Origin: Armatimonadota bacterium
GTDB taxonomy: Bacteria > Armatimonadota > Zipacnadia > JAUWAU01
DNA: 64,000 bases
Reading direction: 5' to 3'
NCBI GenBank assembly: GCA_030601885.1
Contig: JAUWAU010000021.1
Location: forward strand, 1-64,000
The position numbers were made by a program, and so were the translations under genes. Below the pieces are notes generated by a model. That model searched no databases, had not been told where the DNA came from, and was given only the letters and a program-made list of their open reading frames with translations. Positions 1-8,578 of the stretch are shown piece by piece (positions within the stretch are counted from its first letter, which is position 1; each line of letters opens with the position of its first letter).

Positions 1-439
1 GTAGTGCTCATGCACCCGCCGCTCGAAATCGATGTCAAACTCGCTGGCCGGGATGCCTCCCCGGCTCGTGTCCTGGCGCGGCGGCGCCACCAGGTCGATG
101 CTCATCTGCGCCGCGTCCACCGAGTTCTGTGCCGACGCATACCCCCGATCGGCAATCAGCGTGTCCGCCTCCGGAGTTCCCGAGCGCGCCCGCTCGGCTA
201 TCTCGTTCAGCACCGTGGAGTCCTCGCGCCCCGGCTCTGTCACCCGCAGCTCCGTGACGAAGTTCGTCTGCCCCTCATCCGCCGTCTTTGTACAGCTTGG
301 CATACTCGCCGTCGTTCAGAGCACAGAACAGATGCCGGTAAAAGCGGCGCGACCAATGCCGCGGGGGAATACCTTAGGCATCGTCATACACTTCGGCACT
401 TACCAGGCTCAACTGAGGCCGCGACTTGGGTTTGGCCAC
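1..439 (-). pseudogene. Decayed DDE transposase (partial)
   Basis: Remnant of an insertion-sequence transposase. Read from a GTG at 439 (preceded by AGGAG), the frame gives VAKPKSRPQLSLVSAEVYDD and then a TAA at 374-376. The same frame continues with PPRHWSRRFYRHLF up to YAKLYKDGG and stops again. A different frame then resumes with GQTNFVTELRV and LIADRGYAS, which look like the catalytic part of a DDE transposase (the Asp in ADRGY). The middle of the protein is missing, so a deletion plus frameshift and a nonsense codon are inferred. The 3' end lies outside the window. The family could be IS1182-like or ISNCY; I cannot settle which. No terminal inverted repeat was found. Confidence 0.6.
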
Positions 440-627
440 AGGCTCCACTCCTCACGTGATGCACCATAATAGTATCACATTTCCATAACTTTGAGGAGAG
501 GAACGTATGTTCGACAACATCCAAAAAGCAACAGCATCAGCTTGCTCCGGCCGGCCTCGGGCTGTGCGGTCGTGCCGACCGCTACGCAGCCCGAGCTACA
601 CGACGACAAGACGGCATCTTCATCGTG

Positions 628-654
628 GAGTTTCGGGACCTCTCCCCGAAACTC
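628..654 (-). terminator. Hairpin downstream of the TusA-like gene
   Basis: Perfect 10-bp inverted repeat, GAGTTTCGGG and CCCGAAACTC, with a 7-nt loop. It lies about 22 bases past the stop codon of the TusA-like gene on the minus strand. No T-run follows, so it is a weak terminator candidate. The arm resembles the TTTCGGGGAC palindrome found inside the sulfatase at 33,283-33,337. Confidence 0.35.
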
Positions 655-675
655 ACCGGGTGGCGACCCCGCGCG

Positions 676-927
676 TCATTCCTCCTTGCGGACGATGATC
701 TCCCACTCCACCTCGCCAACCATCTCAGCCCTTAGCACGGTCTGGCCCTCCTCCGTGGCATCACGCCGAATGTTCGCCAGCGACGGGCCATAGTCCCCAA
801 GAACGCGAAGCACCTGACCCACCTCGAGGTTGCTCAGAGCCATCCTGGCGAGCATTCTGGGGCGAGGGCACACATCACCCCTCACGTCAAGGGGCTTGTC
901 TGGTGTGATCTCATTGTTTGACGTCAT
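676..927 (-). CDS. TusA-like sulfur carrier protein
   Basis: Small 83-aa cytoplasmic protein of the TusA/SirA/YeeD fold. The family passes persulfide sulfur in tRNA thiolation, molybdenum cofactor or sulfur metabolism. The N-terminal region has LDVRGDVCPRP, containing the family's CPxP motif with the sulfur-carrying cysteine at residue 20. The C-terminal half ends VEWEIIVRKEE, a typical final strand. ATG at 927 was chosen because AGGAGAG lies four bases upstream and the length matches the family (about 75-85 aa). A longer upstream reading frame is Arg/Pro-rich and antisense to the neighbouring transporter, so it was not used. No partner sulfurtransferase is adjacent, so the pathway is unknown. 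Confidence 0.8.
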   Translation of the reverse strand: MTSNNEITPDKPLDVRGDVCPRPRMLARMALSNLEVGQVLRVLGDYGPSLANIRRDATEEGQTVLRAEMVGEVEWEIIVRKEE

Positions 928-1221
928 TGACTCTCCTGCTGACGCCCTCCGCCTCGGTAACCGCGTTGTTCGCCACCGAACTGATCCGCCGGGCGTTTTC
1001 GGCGGGCGAGGTGGCCCGTGCAGGACATAGCAGCGGCCCAGGAGGCCGGAGGGCGCGGGGGACGAAGGTTCGGGCTCGTGGCGGAACCGGGACGTACGGG
1101 TGATCATGTGGCTACGGCAGGGAGGCCCGTTGGCAGGGAACCATCGATAGCTGGACGATCGATGATATAGAAGGCAGTAGGCCGAAGCCGGCCTCGCAGA
1201 CTGTTTGACGGAGAGATCGCT

Positions 1222-1782
1222 TTGAACTGGTTGAACATCCTCGGCATCGCCGTCGGACTGGCAATGGACGCGTTCGCAGTGTCTATCGCTGCCGGGCTGA
1301 CCATTCCGCACCTGACGGGCCGTCACGTCTTCCGGTTGGCCTGGCACTTCGGGTTCTTCCAGTTCATGATGCCCATTCTCGGCTGGCTGGCTGGCACGAC
1401 GGTGTCCTCCTACATCAGCGCCTACGATCATTGGGTGGCATTTGGCCTGTTGATCTTCATTGGGGGCAAGATGCTGCGCCAGGCATTCTCGGGCAGCCAA
1501 GAGCAGACGAGGGGCGATCCCACCCGGGGGCTGATGCTGGTCACGCTCTCTGTGGCCACGAGCATCGATGCGTTGGCCGTGGGACTCAGCCTCGCATTTC
1601 TTCGGGTGTCGATTTGGATTCCGAGCGTGGTAATCGGGTTCGTGGCTGGGGCATTGACGACAGTTGGCATCCTGTTCGGCAGCCGTCTCGGTGGCAGATG
1701 GCAGCGCGGGGCCGAGATGGTCGGTGGCGTCATTCTGATACTGATCGGTCTTCGGATCGTGGTCTCGCATATTCACGGGTAG
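1222..1782 (+). CDS. mntP: MntP-family manganese efflux pump
   Basis: 186-aa inner-membrane protein with six predicted helices, the normal size for the MntP (DUF204) family, which exports Mn2+. The two internally related halves each carry the family's intramembrane acidic motif: AMDAFAVS with Asp16 and SIDALAVG with Asp116. Other family features are HFGFFQ and the closing GGVILILIGLRI helix. The start is a TTG at 1222 with GGAGAG about seven bases upstream; no ATG fits. It stands alone, divergent from the TusA-like gene across about 295 bases. I looked for the Mn-sensing yybP-ykoY riboswitch that often precedes mntP and could not identify its conserved core. Confidence 0.9.
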   Translation: MNWLNILGIAVGLAMDAFAVSIAAGLTIPHLTGRHVFRLAWHFGFFQFMMPILGWLAGTTVSSYISAYDHWVAFGLLIFIGGKMLRQAFSGSQEQTRGDPTRGLMLVTLSVATSIDALAVGLSLAFLRVSIWIPSVVIGFVAGALTTVGILFGSRLGGRWQRGAEMVGGVILILIGLRIVVSHIHG

Positions 1783-2056
1783 GAGGCGCCATGGTGCAGC
1801 ACCCCCGCATGACGGCCCACATATACAGGACCGAAGACGAGATGGCCGGATCGATCACGTAGGACGAGAAGAGCATGTGATCATTGAAGTGGACGACATT
1901 CGGCCCCCTATGCTGGTGTATCTCCCCTGGCGAAGGCGTGGCGCTGAGGCGTGGCCGACGCGTGTCATCGGCGGACCGAACGCGCTGCATGAGACGCAGA
2001 GGATGTGGAGCGAGGTTCCCGCTCGGCCCAAGCGACGCCGCGCAGGCCGTTTCCCG

Positions 2057-5000
2057 TCAAGTCCCTCCGTGCAAAGAGACCTCGATACTCTTCCCATCCT
2101 TGCAGTCGAATTCCAAGGTCGTCTTTATCGACGTCGCCTCAACGACGCGAGCGTTCTCGTGAGGCGCAGTCAAACGCCATTGGCCAGCCAATGTCACTCG
2201 CGTGGTCGCCGGGACGCTTTCACTATACACAGTGTCGCCCTTGATGCCGCCCATATCCGCAATGCGTTCGTCAACCAAGCGCAAGTCCGGATCGGAAAGC
2301 CCCAGCGCAATCGCGTTGTCGATCTCACGCATCATGATCAGGCACGGAGTATCGACGCTCTTCAGCGCACCGTAGCCGAGGTCTGAGTTCGCCTGGAAGA
2401 GCACGTAGCCGGTGATGCCGGTGTCGCGGTGCCGGACGATGTGTGCTCCTTCGTCTTTCCTCAGAACCTCGTAGGCGGGACCCTCAGCGAAGCGCGCTAC
2501 GGCTTCGAGATCGGACTGGACGAGGACGGCGTATTCGTACGAGGCGTGGTGGGGCGCCGTACCATGGTCAATCCACGCCGCCGCAAAGTCGCCGGCAGTC
2601 TCGCCCCTGCCGCGCTCGTGCATGGAGCTCTGATGCCGCCGGGTGATCTTCAGGCCACTCGCGTCGGGGATGTAGTAGCCGTTCCCAACGGAGTCCATCA
2701 GCCACACGGGTTGTTCGTCGGCGAACTCCTTTGAGTAGGGGAACGCCTGCACCGCTTCCGGCGAGTGGGCCCAGATGGGCGTCTCGCGCGTGGGAAGATG
2801 GCATTGGAACAGCGTTGTCTCGGTCGCGTGCTCCGGGTCATCGTTCTGAATCCCCGAGCCAAGGCAGATCAGCGTGTCGTCGAAACAGAACACGGTCTTG
2901 AGGGCGCGGAATGACTCGTCGTGCACGGTGTCGTGGAGCTTCATGGCGAAGATGCCGTTCCGGCCCTCGAGGCTTACGCCGCCGACGAAGGGCTCATCGG
3001 TGAAGAACCTGGCTTTCGCTTTGGGCTCTTCGCCAAGTGTGGACAGTGGGAGGTTGATTGTGGTCGCGCCCGGCCACCGGCTCCAATCCCAGCCTTCGTG
3101 CACGTAGCCGCTCTCCCTGTCGGTAACCGGATTGCCGCGCGCGATGATCTGCATGGCCCCGTAGCTCACATAGCGCCCGAAGACGTTCTGGTCGGCGTGG
3201 CCCTCGTAGTTCCAGACGTATTTGCTCCAGCCTTTCACACTGACCATCCAATCGTCGCGGCGATGAATCGTCAACGCGCCGTACGGCTTGGTCCAGTGGC
3301 CGACTGGGGATGCTTCCGCTGGGATTCCCATGTCCGCCAGTTGGGTCATCATTTGGAGGGAGCCAAGGGTGTCCAAGTACATTATCCCGGCGCGGCATTT
3401 CGGGATCAGTTCGTCGCGGATCGCCTCAGAGGTGGGGTCCCATAGACGCATGAAGGCCGCCGCCATCTCGCGGTCGATGGGCGTTCCGGAGAGCGCCATG
3501 TATGCGAAGCCTGGGAGGATCCGATTGAGTATCCCCGGCGCGAACGGCATGCGGCCGCTAATGCCGACGGGGACGTCGTACTTGTTGGTCATGACGCGGG
3601 CCGTCAGGAGGGCATTGCGGAGGTTGTCCCGCGTTTGTTCGGACAGGGAAAAGGGCGTATCGTGCAGGAGCCAGAACACGAGAGCGGCGTTGTGGAAGCC
3701 GTGCGGCGCGTAGGCGTTGGCGTAGATTCCCCGATGATGGAACCCCGTGTAGTCCGGCTTGATCGTCCCGGCCCACCCAGGCGCGATGGCGCAGGCGCTG
3801 TTCAGCCAGCGCACGAGGTTCTTCATGGTGCGGACCTTCTCGGGCCCGTCTTCCATGCAGAGCACGCGGAGGAGCATGTGGAGGAGGCTGGTGCGCATGC
3901 GATCGGCGTTGGTGCCCGGGTGCTGCGGCCGCTCGTGGATCTCGCCGAAGTCGAGGTACCACTCCATGGTGGCCAGCTCCCGGTCGAGTCGGCCGGTTGC
4001 CTTCAGCTCGTTCCGCATGAGATACACGGCGTGCATGTAGCCGGCGGAGCGGAGGGATTCGTGGTCCAATGTGCCGAGGCCACTGCCCTCGGCCCAGCCC
4101 TGATCGTGGAGGTAGTCGAGCAGCAGGATGATCTTGTCCCGACTGGCACGGTTGCCGTTCAGCCGGTAGTCCATCGCGAGGGGGATCATGGAGTTCTGCA
4201 ACACGTCGATGAACTTGGGCCTGTGCGGAGAGCGACTCGCGAACAGCGGCGTTCCGGTGATGGTGTCTCCGTCCGCCACGATGTTGAGTCTCTCAAACGC
4301 GGCCTTCCCCAGGTCGATGTAGTGCTGCAGGGCCTTGTGTCGAGTTCTGATCGGCTCCCGCGAGTAGTCAAGCTTGTCTCCGAAGATCCATTTCTCGCAG
4401 CGCTCGGCGATCCGCGCGAATGCCTCGACCTCTTCTTCCGTGATGTTGGGAGGCGCCGGATCGACCGGCTTCTTTTGACTCCAGTAGTACGTGCCCTGCC
4501 AGGCCTGGAGCCGGCTCTCGTTGACAAAGGGCACCTGGAAGTCGCCCGCGCGGAACCAGGGGACTTGTTCCGGGAAAGCCATCAGATCGAAGAAGACGGT
4601 GCCAGCTTCGGGCGTCCCTGGTGCGGCGATCTCCATGACCTCCAATGGACCGTTCCGGCCGTAGCTCTCGTTCGCCGCGTCTTCGCGGAACAGAACCCAC
4701 ATGGCCCGCCAACCGGCGAAGTTGAGGCCGAATCGGAAGGCATAGTGCGGGTTGTCATCGCGCAGCTCGTCCGCGCTGCCGAATCGGAAGGTCAGGTGCC
4801 CATCAATCGCCTCCTCGCAATAGACCCAGGCCATTATCCCGCCGTCCCGAGTCTCTCCTGCCGCTCGCAGCCCTTCGGGCTCGGTCACGGTCAGCTTGGA
4901 GCCCGAGCGCCAATCCCATCGCAGCGACTGGCGGCCGTCTTTGTAGTGTCGCGAGCTCACGGCAAGCCCGTCGCCATTGGCAGCCGTCCAGGCGGCCGGC

Positions 5001-5125
5001 ACAACCCGGTCCTCGAAGGAGTATCTGGGGAAGTCCGGCGAGACGCGCCGCTGCGCCCACGCCCCGCGCTGGGTGATGGTCAGGCTGAGGAGAACTGCCA
5101 GGCAGGCGAGCAGGTTCAGGTTCAT
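2057..5125 (-). CDS. Chondroitin sulfate ABC lyase-like polysaccharide lyase (PL8)
   Basis: 1,022-aa secreted protein, close to the length of Proteus chondroitinase ABC I. Family PL8 cuts uronic-acid-containing glycosaminoglycans by beta-elimination. A Sec signal (1-24, ending AWA) precedes a carbohydrate-binding-like domain (about 30-210), an alpha/alpha-toroid (about 230-600) and a large beta domain (about 610-1000). From memory of the Proteus enzyme, its active-site residues His501, Tyr508, Arg560 and Glu653 align with His463/464 and Tyr472 (HHRGIYANAY), Arg525 (GRMPF) and Glu677 (HEGWDWSRWPGATTI). Further shared blocks are LHDTPFS, ETTLFQ, GNGYYI, AAWIDHGTAPHHASYEYAV and VLRKD. It lies 43 bases downstream of a sulfatase-family gene on the same strand, consistent with joint action on a sulfated polymer. 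The true substrate is unproven. Confidence 0.87.
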   Translation of the reverse strand: MNLNLLACLAVLLSLTITQRGAWAQRRVSPDFPRYSFEDRVVPAAWTAANGDGLAVSSRHYKDGRQSLRWDWRSGSKLTVTEPEGLRAAGETRDGGIMAWVYCEEAIDGHLTFRFGSADELRDDNPHYAFRFGLNFAGWRAMWVLFREDAANESYGRNGPLEVMEIAAPGTPEAGTVFFDLMAFPEQVPWFRAGDFQVPFVNESRLQAWQGTYYWSQKKPVDPAPPNITEEEVEAFARIAERCEKWIFGDKLDYSREPIRTRHKALQHYIDLGKAAFERLNIVADGDTITGTPLFASRSPHRPKFIDVLQNSMIPLAMDYRLNGNRASRDKIILLLDYLHDQGWAEGSGLGTLDHESLRSAGYMHAVYLMRNELKATGRLDRELATMEWYLDFGEIHERPQHPGTNADRMRTSLLHMLLRVLCMEDGPEKVRTMKNLVRWLNSACAIAPGWAGTIKPDYTGFHHRGIYANAYAPHGFHNAALVFWLLHDTPFSLSEQTRDNLRNALLTARVMTNKYDVPVGISGRMPFAPGILNRILPGFAYMALSGTPIDREMAAAFMRLWDPTSEAIRDELIPKCRAGIMYLDTLGSLQMMTQLADMGIPAEASPVGHWTKPYGALTIHRRDDWMVSVKGWSKYVWNYEGHADQNVFGRYVSYGAMQIIARGNPVTDRESGYVHEGWDWSRWPGATTINLPLSTLGEEPKAKARFFTDEPFVGGVSLEGRNGIFAMKLHDTVHDESFRALKTVFCFDDTLICLGSGIQNDDPEHATETTLFQCHLPTRETPIWAHSPEAVQAFPYSKEFADEQPVWLMDSVGNGYYIPDASGLKITRRHQSSMHERGRGETAGDFAAAWIDHGTAPHHASYEYAVLVQSDLEAVARFAEGPAYEVLRKDEGAHIVRHRDTGITGYVLFQANSDLGYGALKSVDTPCLIMMREIDNAIALGLSDPDLRLVDERIADMGGIKGDTVYSESVPATTRVTLAGQWRLTAPHENARVVEATSIKTTLEFDCKDGKSIEVSLHGGT

Positions 5126-5168
5126 GATTATCCGCCATCGCTAACGCGCCGGCACCGCGGTCGGCCTT

Positions 5169-6605
5169 CTACTCCGGCACGATCTTGGAGTCGAGTATCC
5201 AATTCCAATATGTCTCGAAGTTCTCGTACCCCGGCGGGCGGTAGCGGTAGCCCGTCATGTCGCCCTTGTCGCCGGTCTCGAACCAGCGGACGATCTGCGG
5301 CGGGGCGTCGTGGGTCTTCAGGAACTCCAGCAGCCCGCCGTGTAGGCGATCGGCCTCCTGCGGGTGCTCCTCGATCACGTTGCATTCCTGCGCCGGGTCG
5401 TTCTCCCCGTCGTATAGCTCCCAGCGGTCCCTGTCCGTGAAGTCATGCAGCATCCAGCGACCGTCGCGCACCGTGATGAGGGCCTGGTCGGCGGTGGCGT
5501 TCGGGGCGGTGCCGGAGAAGGCGAGCTCACGGATGTCCTCGACCTCCCCTCGCAGGACGGGCAGCAGGGACTTGCCCTGCACCGTGTCGGGGATCGGCAG
5601 GCCGGCCAAGTCCAGGATCGTCGGCATTATGTCGGGCGCCTGGGCAAGCGCGTTGAACCTCTTCCCCGCGCCGGTCCCGTCCGGCAGGCGAATGAGAAGC
5701 GGAACACGAGCTATCTGGTCGTACAGGGGCGGGGACTTGCCCATCACTTTGCCGTGTTCGCACAGGTACGTGCCGTGGTCGGCGGTCACTATCACGGCGG
5801 TGTCGTCCATCATGCCCAGCCGCTCGAGCGTCTTGAACAGCTCTCCCCACCACCGGTCCACGAGGGTGACCGAGGCGGCATAGGTGGCCTTGAGGTGCTG
5901 CTTCTCTGCCTCCGTGAGCGCCTCCGGGCCCACGCGCACGTGCTGCAGGAAGACGTCGCCGTCGTAGTCGTCCTCGTAGAGGTCGAGGTAGTGTTGGGGC
6001 GGGTCCCACGGCTCGTGGGGGTCGAAGCCGTCGATCCAGAGGAAGAAGTTCTCGTGGCCCCGGTTCATCTCGAGCCACTCGCAGGCCGTGCCGTAGAGCT
6101 GGGCGGAGAAGTAATCCTCCTCCGTGCGGCGATAGCGAACGTTGCGCAGATACTGGGCGTCGCTGCGGTTGGCCGGGCGGGCGATTATCTTGCTGAGGTC
6201 CTTCGTGGGGAAGTCCACCGGCAGCGAGTCCATGCGGAAGCGATCCACCTCGTTGCCGCGGATCATGAGCCAGGCGTGGAAGGGGCGGTCGAACCCGTGC
6301 CCCGCGTTGATGAGGTGCGGAGTGTCGTTGATGAGCTGCGTGACGAAGCCGTTCTCGCGCAGTATCTCGACGTACGTAAGCGCGTCCCAGTGCAGCGGCA
6401 GCCACGGATGCAGCGGCTCTCCGTAGCGGCCGGTCATGAGGTCTGTCCGGTTCGGGATAGTCGCGAACGAGGCAGTGTATGCCTTGTCGAAGACGGCAGA
6501 GCGCTCGGCGAACGCCTCGATGTTGGGGGTGTGAATCCAGTCGTTGCCATAGCAGCTCAGGTGATCGGCGCGGAGCGTGTCGGACATCATGAAAACGACG
6601 TTCAT
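5169..6605 (-). CDS. Sulfatase-family protein with Thr in the nucleophile position
   Basis: 478-aa alkaline-phosphatase-superfamily (S1 sulfatase-like) protein. MNVVFMMSDTLRADHLSCYG carries the first metal-binding Asp, and TADHGTYLCEHGK the distal metal site. The activation motif, normally C/S-x-P-x-R before TGR, reads Thr49-Ile-Pro-Asn-Arg53 followed by TDLMTGR. Thr cannot become formylglycine by the known route, so the protein may be a phosphodiesterase or phosphatase-like member using Thr, or have lost sulfatase activity. ATG at 6605 was chosen over one 21 bases upstream because AAGGAGG sits eight bases before it. No signal peptide is evident. It closely resembles the Ser-type paralogue at 32,766. 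The next gene downstream is the chondroitinase-like lyase. Confidence 0.85.
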   Translation of the reverse strand: MNVVFMMSDTLRADHLSCYGNDWIHTPNIEAFAERSAVFDKAYTASFATIPNRTDLMTGRYGEPLHPWLPLHWDALTYVEILRENGFVTQLINDTPHLINAGHGFDRPFHAWLMIRGNEVDRFRMDSLPVDFPTKDLSKIIARPANRSDAQYLRNVRYRRTEEDYFSAQLYGTACEWLEMNRGHENFFLWIDGFDPHEPWDPPQHYLDLYEDDYDGDVFLQHVRVGPEALTEAEKQHLKATYAASVTLVDRWWGELFKTLERLGMMDDTAVIVTADHGTYLCEHGKVMGKSPPLYDQIARVPLLIRLPDGTGAGKRFNALAQAPDIMPTILDLAGLPIPDTVQGKSLLPVLRGEVEDIRELAFSGTAPNATADQALITVRDGRWMLHDFTDRDRWELYDGENDPAQECNVIEEHPQEADRLHGGLLEFLKTHDAPPQIVRWFETGDKGDMTGYRYRPPGYENFETYWNWILDSKIVPE

Positions 6606-6660
6606 GCAAGGGGCCTCCTTGGGCATGGTCAGAGCGCAGGATGACGCGAGGTTCGCGGCG

Positions 6661-8124
6661 CTAGGGTTTCAGCTTATCGATGTACACCTGCTTCGCCCGG
6701 GCGACGGTTCCCCGTTCGTCCGCGGTCAGCTTTGGCCCGACCGTCGTCGCGAACTCCTCGACGAGCTTCAGTAGGGCCTCGACGCTCTCGCGCACACAGA
6801 TCGGCTCATCGCCGCGCAGCACGTAGATCGGGCTGGTCTGCGCATTCCCCGGATTCACGCTTACGTTGAACCAGGAGCTCTCGGGGAGATCGACGGAGCC
6901 CTCGAATCGGACCTCGGTCTGGCCCTGCTCGACCGGGACGACCTTCGCGACTTCGCCGTTGCGCACGATGGTCACCTGGTTGAGCGGTCGGACGAAACGA
7001 GCGGTCAAGTCAACGTCAACTGACGTCGTATCAGCGGAAACACGAATGGTATCGCCGATGTCCCTGCCGTTGATCTTCAGAAAGACCATCGCCCCGGTGG
7101 TCTTGAACGTCCGCCCGTTTCGCACGGCATCGAAGAGGCTATCGTACGTGAGCTCGCCGTCCACCTTAACATAGTTTCGTTGGTTTCCGTAGATCAGGTT
7201 CGACACGCCGCAGCGACTGCCATCGCCGATGGGCAGCTTGAAGCCGGCGTTCAGCGCGTGATAGTACAGCGGGTTGTTCCCGCTGTGGCACCAGTAGTCG
7301 AGCAGCCCGAGGGCCATATCCACGGCGAACTCCGTCAATCCCTTGAGACCGGCGTAGCCGATGGTCGCGCCCTGCTGTCGGGCCTGTTCGATATAGATGA
7401 AGTTGGCCGGCGCGGGGTCGTAGGGGATGAAGCGCTTCATGTTCGACAGGTGGATGGCGCCGAAGAGGTCGTTGTGGCGCTCCACCTCCTGATTCATTGA
7501 GGAGATGGCAGGTGGCGGCGTCTGCTCGAAGGTGTGCGCTTCCGGCCTGAGCGGGTCCCACTTGTTGTGATTCCAGTACGAGAAGACGCACGCCGCGTTG
7601 AGATCGCAGGCGTCGAGCCACGGTGCCACCTCGTTCGCGTCGCCGTGGATGTGCTCGTCGAAGGAATACCATCCCAGCTCCTTCATGTTGATCCAGCGCG
7701 CGAGCCGGTACGTCCTTTCGATGCCGTCGGCCTGAACGTCCACTTCCTCCTGCGCAGGCCGATACTCCAGCCCTTTGGAGGCAAAGATGGTGTACGTCCC
7801 GGCAGGCACGTCCACCTCAAACTCGCCATCGCTCGCGAAGAACGTGCAGGGCACGGTGTGCAGGCCCACCCGGAACTCCCGGTGCACGCGCGAGCCTCGC
7901 TTGTGCGGCAGCGGGAACACGGCCAAGCGGTCCTCCGGCACGACGGCCTTGCCGTCCGGGCCCTGGATGCAGACGGCCGCTCGGGTGGTCTGGCCCGTGT
8001 CGGCGTCCTGGATGGTGATGCGCAGGCCGCTCATCGGGGTGTGCCCCCTCCCGGTGTCCCGAGTCTGTGCGAAGGCGGCAATGCTGAGGATGCAGACGCC
8101 CAGGATCGCTCTCGGCACTCTCAT
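6661..8124 (-). CDS. Secreted CehA/McbA-like metallohydrolase
   Basis: 487-aa protein resembling the CehA/McbA family, PHP-type metal-dependent hydrolases often found among secreted proteins of environmental bacteria. ATG at 8124 was chosen because it starts a clean signal peptide (RVPRAILGVCILSIAAFAQ); its ribosome binding site, GGGTGAG, is only fair. Residues about 30-140 look like a beta-sandwich carrying PAGTYTIFASKGLEY. They lead into GWYSFDEHIHGD, whose His158 and His160 would be the first metal ligands. Further His and Asp residues follow in the PHP-like part, and a beta-rich tail closes the protein. The substrate is unknown; CehA itself is a carbaryl hydrolase, which does not transfer as a function here. 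It is 55 bases upstream of the sulfatase-family gene, on the same strand. Confidence 0.7.
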   Translation of the reverse strand: MRVPRAILGVCILSIAAFAQTRDTGRGHTPMSGLRITIQDADTGQTTRAAVCIQGPDGKAVVPEDRLAVFPLPHKRGSRVHREFRVGLHTVPCTFFASDGEFEVDVPAGTYTIFASKGLEYRPAQEEVDVQADGIERTYRLARWINMKELGWYSFDEHIHGDANEVAPWLDACDLNAACVFSYWNHNKWDPLRPEAHTFEQTPPPAISSMNQEVERHNDLFGAIHLSNMKRFIPYDPAPANFIYIEQARQQGATIGYAGLKGLTEFAVDMALGLLDYWCHSGNNPLYYHALNAGFKLPIGDGSRCGVSNLIYGNQRNYVKVDGELTYDSLFDAVRNGRTFKTTGAMVFLKINGRDIGDTIRVSADTTSVDVDLTARFVRPLNQVTIVRNGEVAKVVPVEQGQTEVRFEGSVDLPESSWFNVSVNPGNAQTSPIYVLRGDEPICVRESVEALLKLVEEFATTVGPKLTADERGTVARAKQVYIDKLKP

Positions 8125-8287
8125 GGCTCTCACCCATCTTCGTTCACTGCGTCGGGACGGATACTTCACCTCCGATTGCGGCGGAACCTCGTGAGCGCTG
8201 GTGTGGGCGTGGCTGTTGGTCATGGATCACGTGATGCTCGATAGCCACCGGTGCACAACTGATATTATCTGAATCATTAGGGGGGAC

Positions 8288-8311
8288 CCCCCACTTGCCG
8301 GCAAGTGGGGG
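8288..8311. repeat. 24-bp perfect palindrome
   Basis: CCCCC followed by ACTTGCCGGCAAGT and then GGGGG, with every base pair matched around the centre at 8299/8300. Eleven of its bases (TGCCGGCAAGT, 8296-8306) recur at 13,811-13,821, where the truncated arylsulfotransferase-like gene ends. It could be a recombination site, a bidirectional terminator-like stem or a protein-binding site. Confidence 0.6.
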
Positions 8312-8369
8312 CAGGGGAGAGGATGAGGTCGATTTCGGGGTCGAGAGGGGTGTTTTTTTGGCGTGGACA

Positions 8370-8451
8370 GCAAGTGTTAGCAATACTTGCTTGGGGGGGC
8401 GGCTATACTTGTTGGACAGGGCAGCAAGTCTAGCTGAAGCGGTACGCAAGT
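8370..8451. repeat. Cluster of GCAAGT / ACTTGC hexamers
   Basis: Within 82 bases the hexamer occurs as GCAAGT (8370-8375), ACTTGC (8385-8390), ACTTGT (8407-8412, one mismatch), GCAAGT (8424-8429) and GCAAGT (8446-8451). The same hexamer forms both halves of the palindrome at 8288-8311. The spacing is irregular, so it is not a simple tandem repeat. The pattern suits an array of binding or recombination sites, but no function is established. Confidence 0.45.
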
Positions 8452-8523
8452 ACTAGCCGGATCTGGCAAGAACGTTGCAGCAGTGAACCACAGACAGCGC
8501 CGAGAGCACGGAGAGGGGGAAGG

Positions 8524-8578
8524 CAGTGGTCAGTGGCCGGTGGTCAGTTGTCAGCCGCAGTTGTCAGTAACGGCAAAG
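8524..8578 (+). repeat. GTCAGT-type interspersed repeat, copy 1
   Basis: A run of near-repeats of CAGTGGTCAGTGG and CAGTTGTCAG ending GTCAGTAACGGCAAAG. It is related to copies at 26,690, 34,171, 50,012 (inverted) and 56,530. GTCAGTAACGGC is shared exactly with the 34,171 copy and CAGTGGTCAGTGGCCG with the 56,530 copy. Confidence 0.6.

Noticed and set aside
507..698. Short frame from ATG at 507 with GAGGAGAGG upstream
   Set aside because: It soon enters Arg/Ser/Thr-rich sequence and a piece of the GCAGCTTGCTCCGG repeat; no family features, so not reported as a gene.
1080..1221. Possible yybP-ykoY Mn riboswitch before mntP
   Set aside because: The leader has a few self-complementary stretches (AGGCCGAAGCCGGCCT) but I could not find the conserved core of the class.
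676..1776. A 366-codon minus-strand reading frame covering the TusA-like gene and the whole MntP region
   Set aside because: Only the last 83 codons have family features; the rest is antisense to MntP and rich in Arg, Pro and His as expected of a GC-rich shadow frame. The TusA start was set at 927.
1877..2386. Plus-strand reading frame between mntP and the PL8 gene
   Set aside because: It runs antisense into the 3' end of the lyase and has no conserved pattern.
3635..5440. 601-codon plus-strand frame antisense to the PL8 lyase
   Set aside because: The composition (Val, Arg, Gly, His rich) is typical of the third-position shadow of a high-GC gene; the lyase on the other strand is unambiguous.
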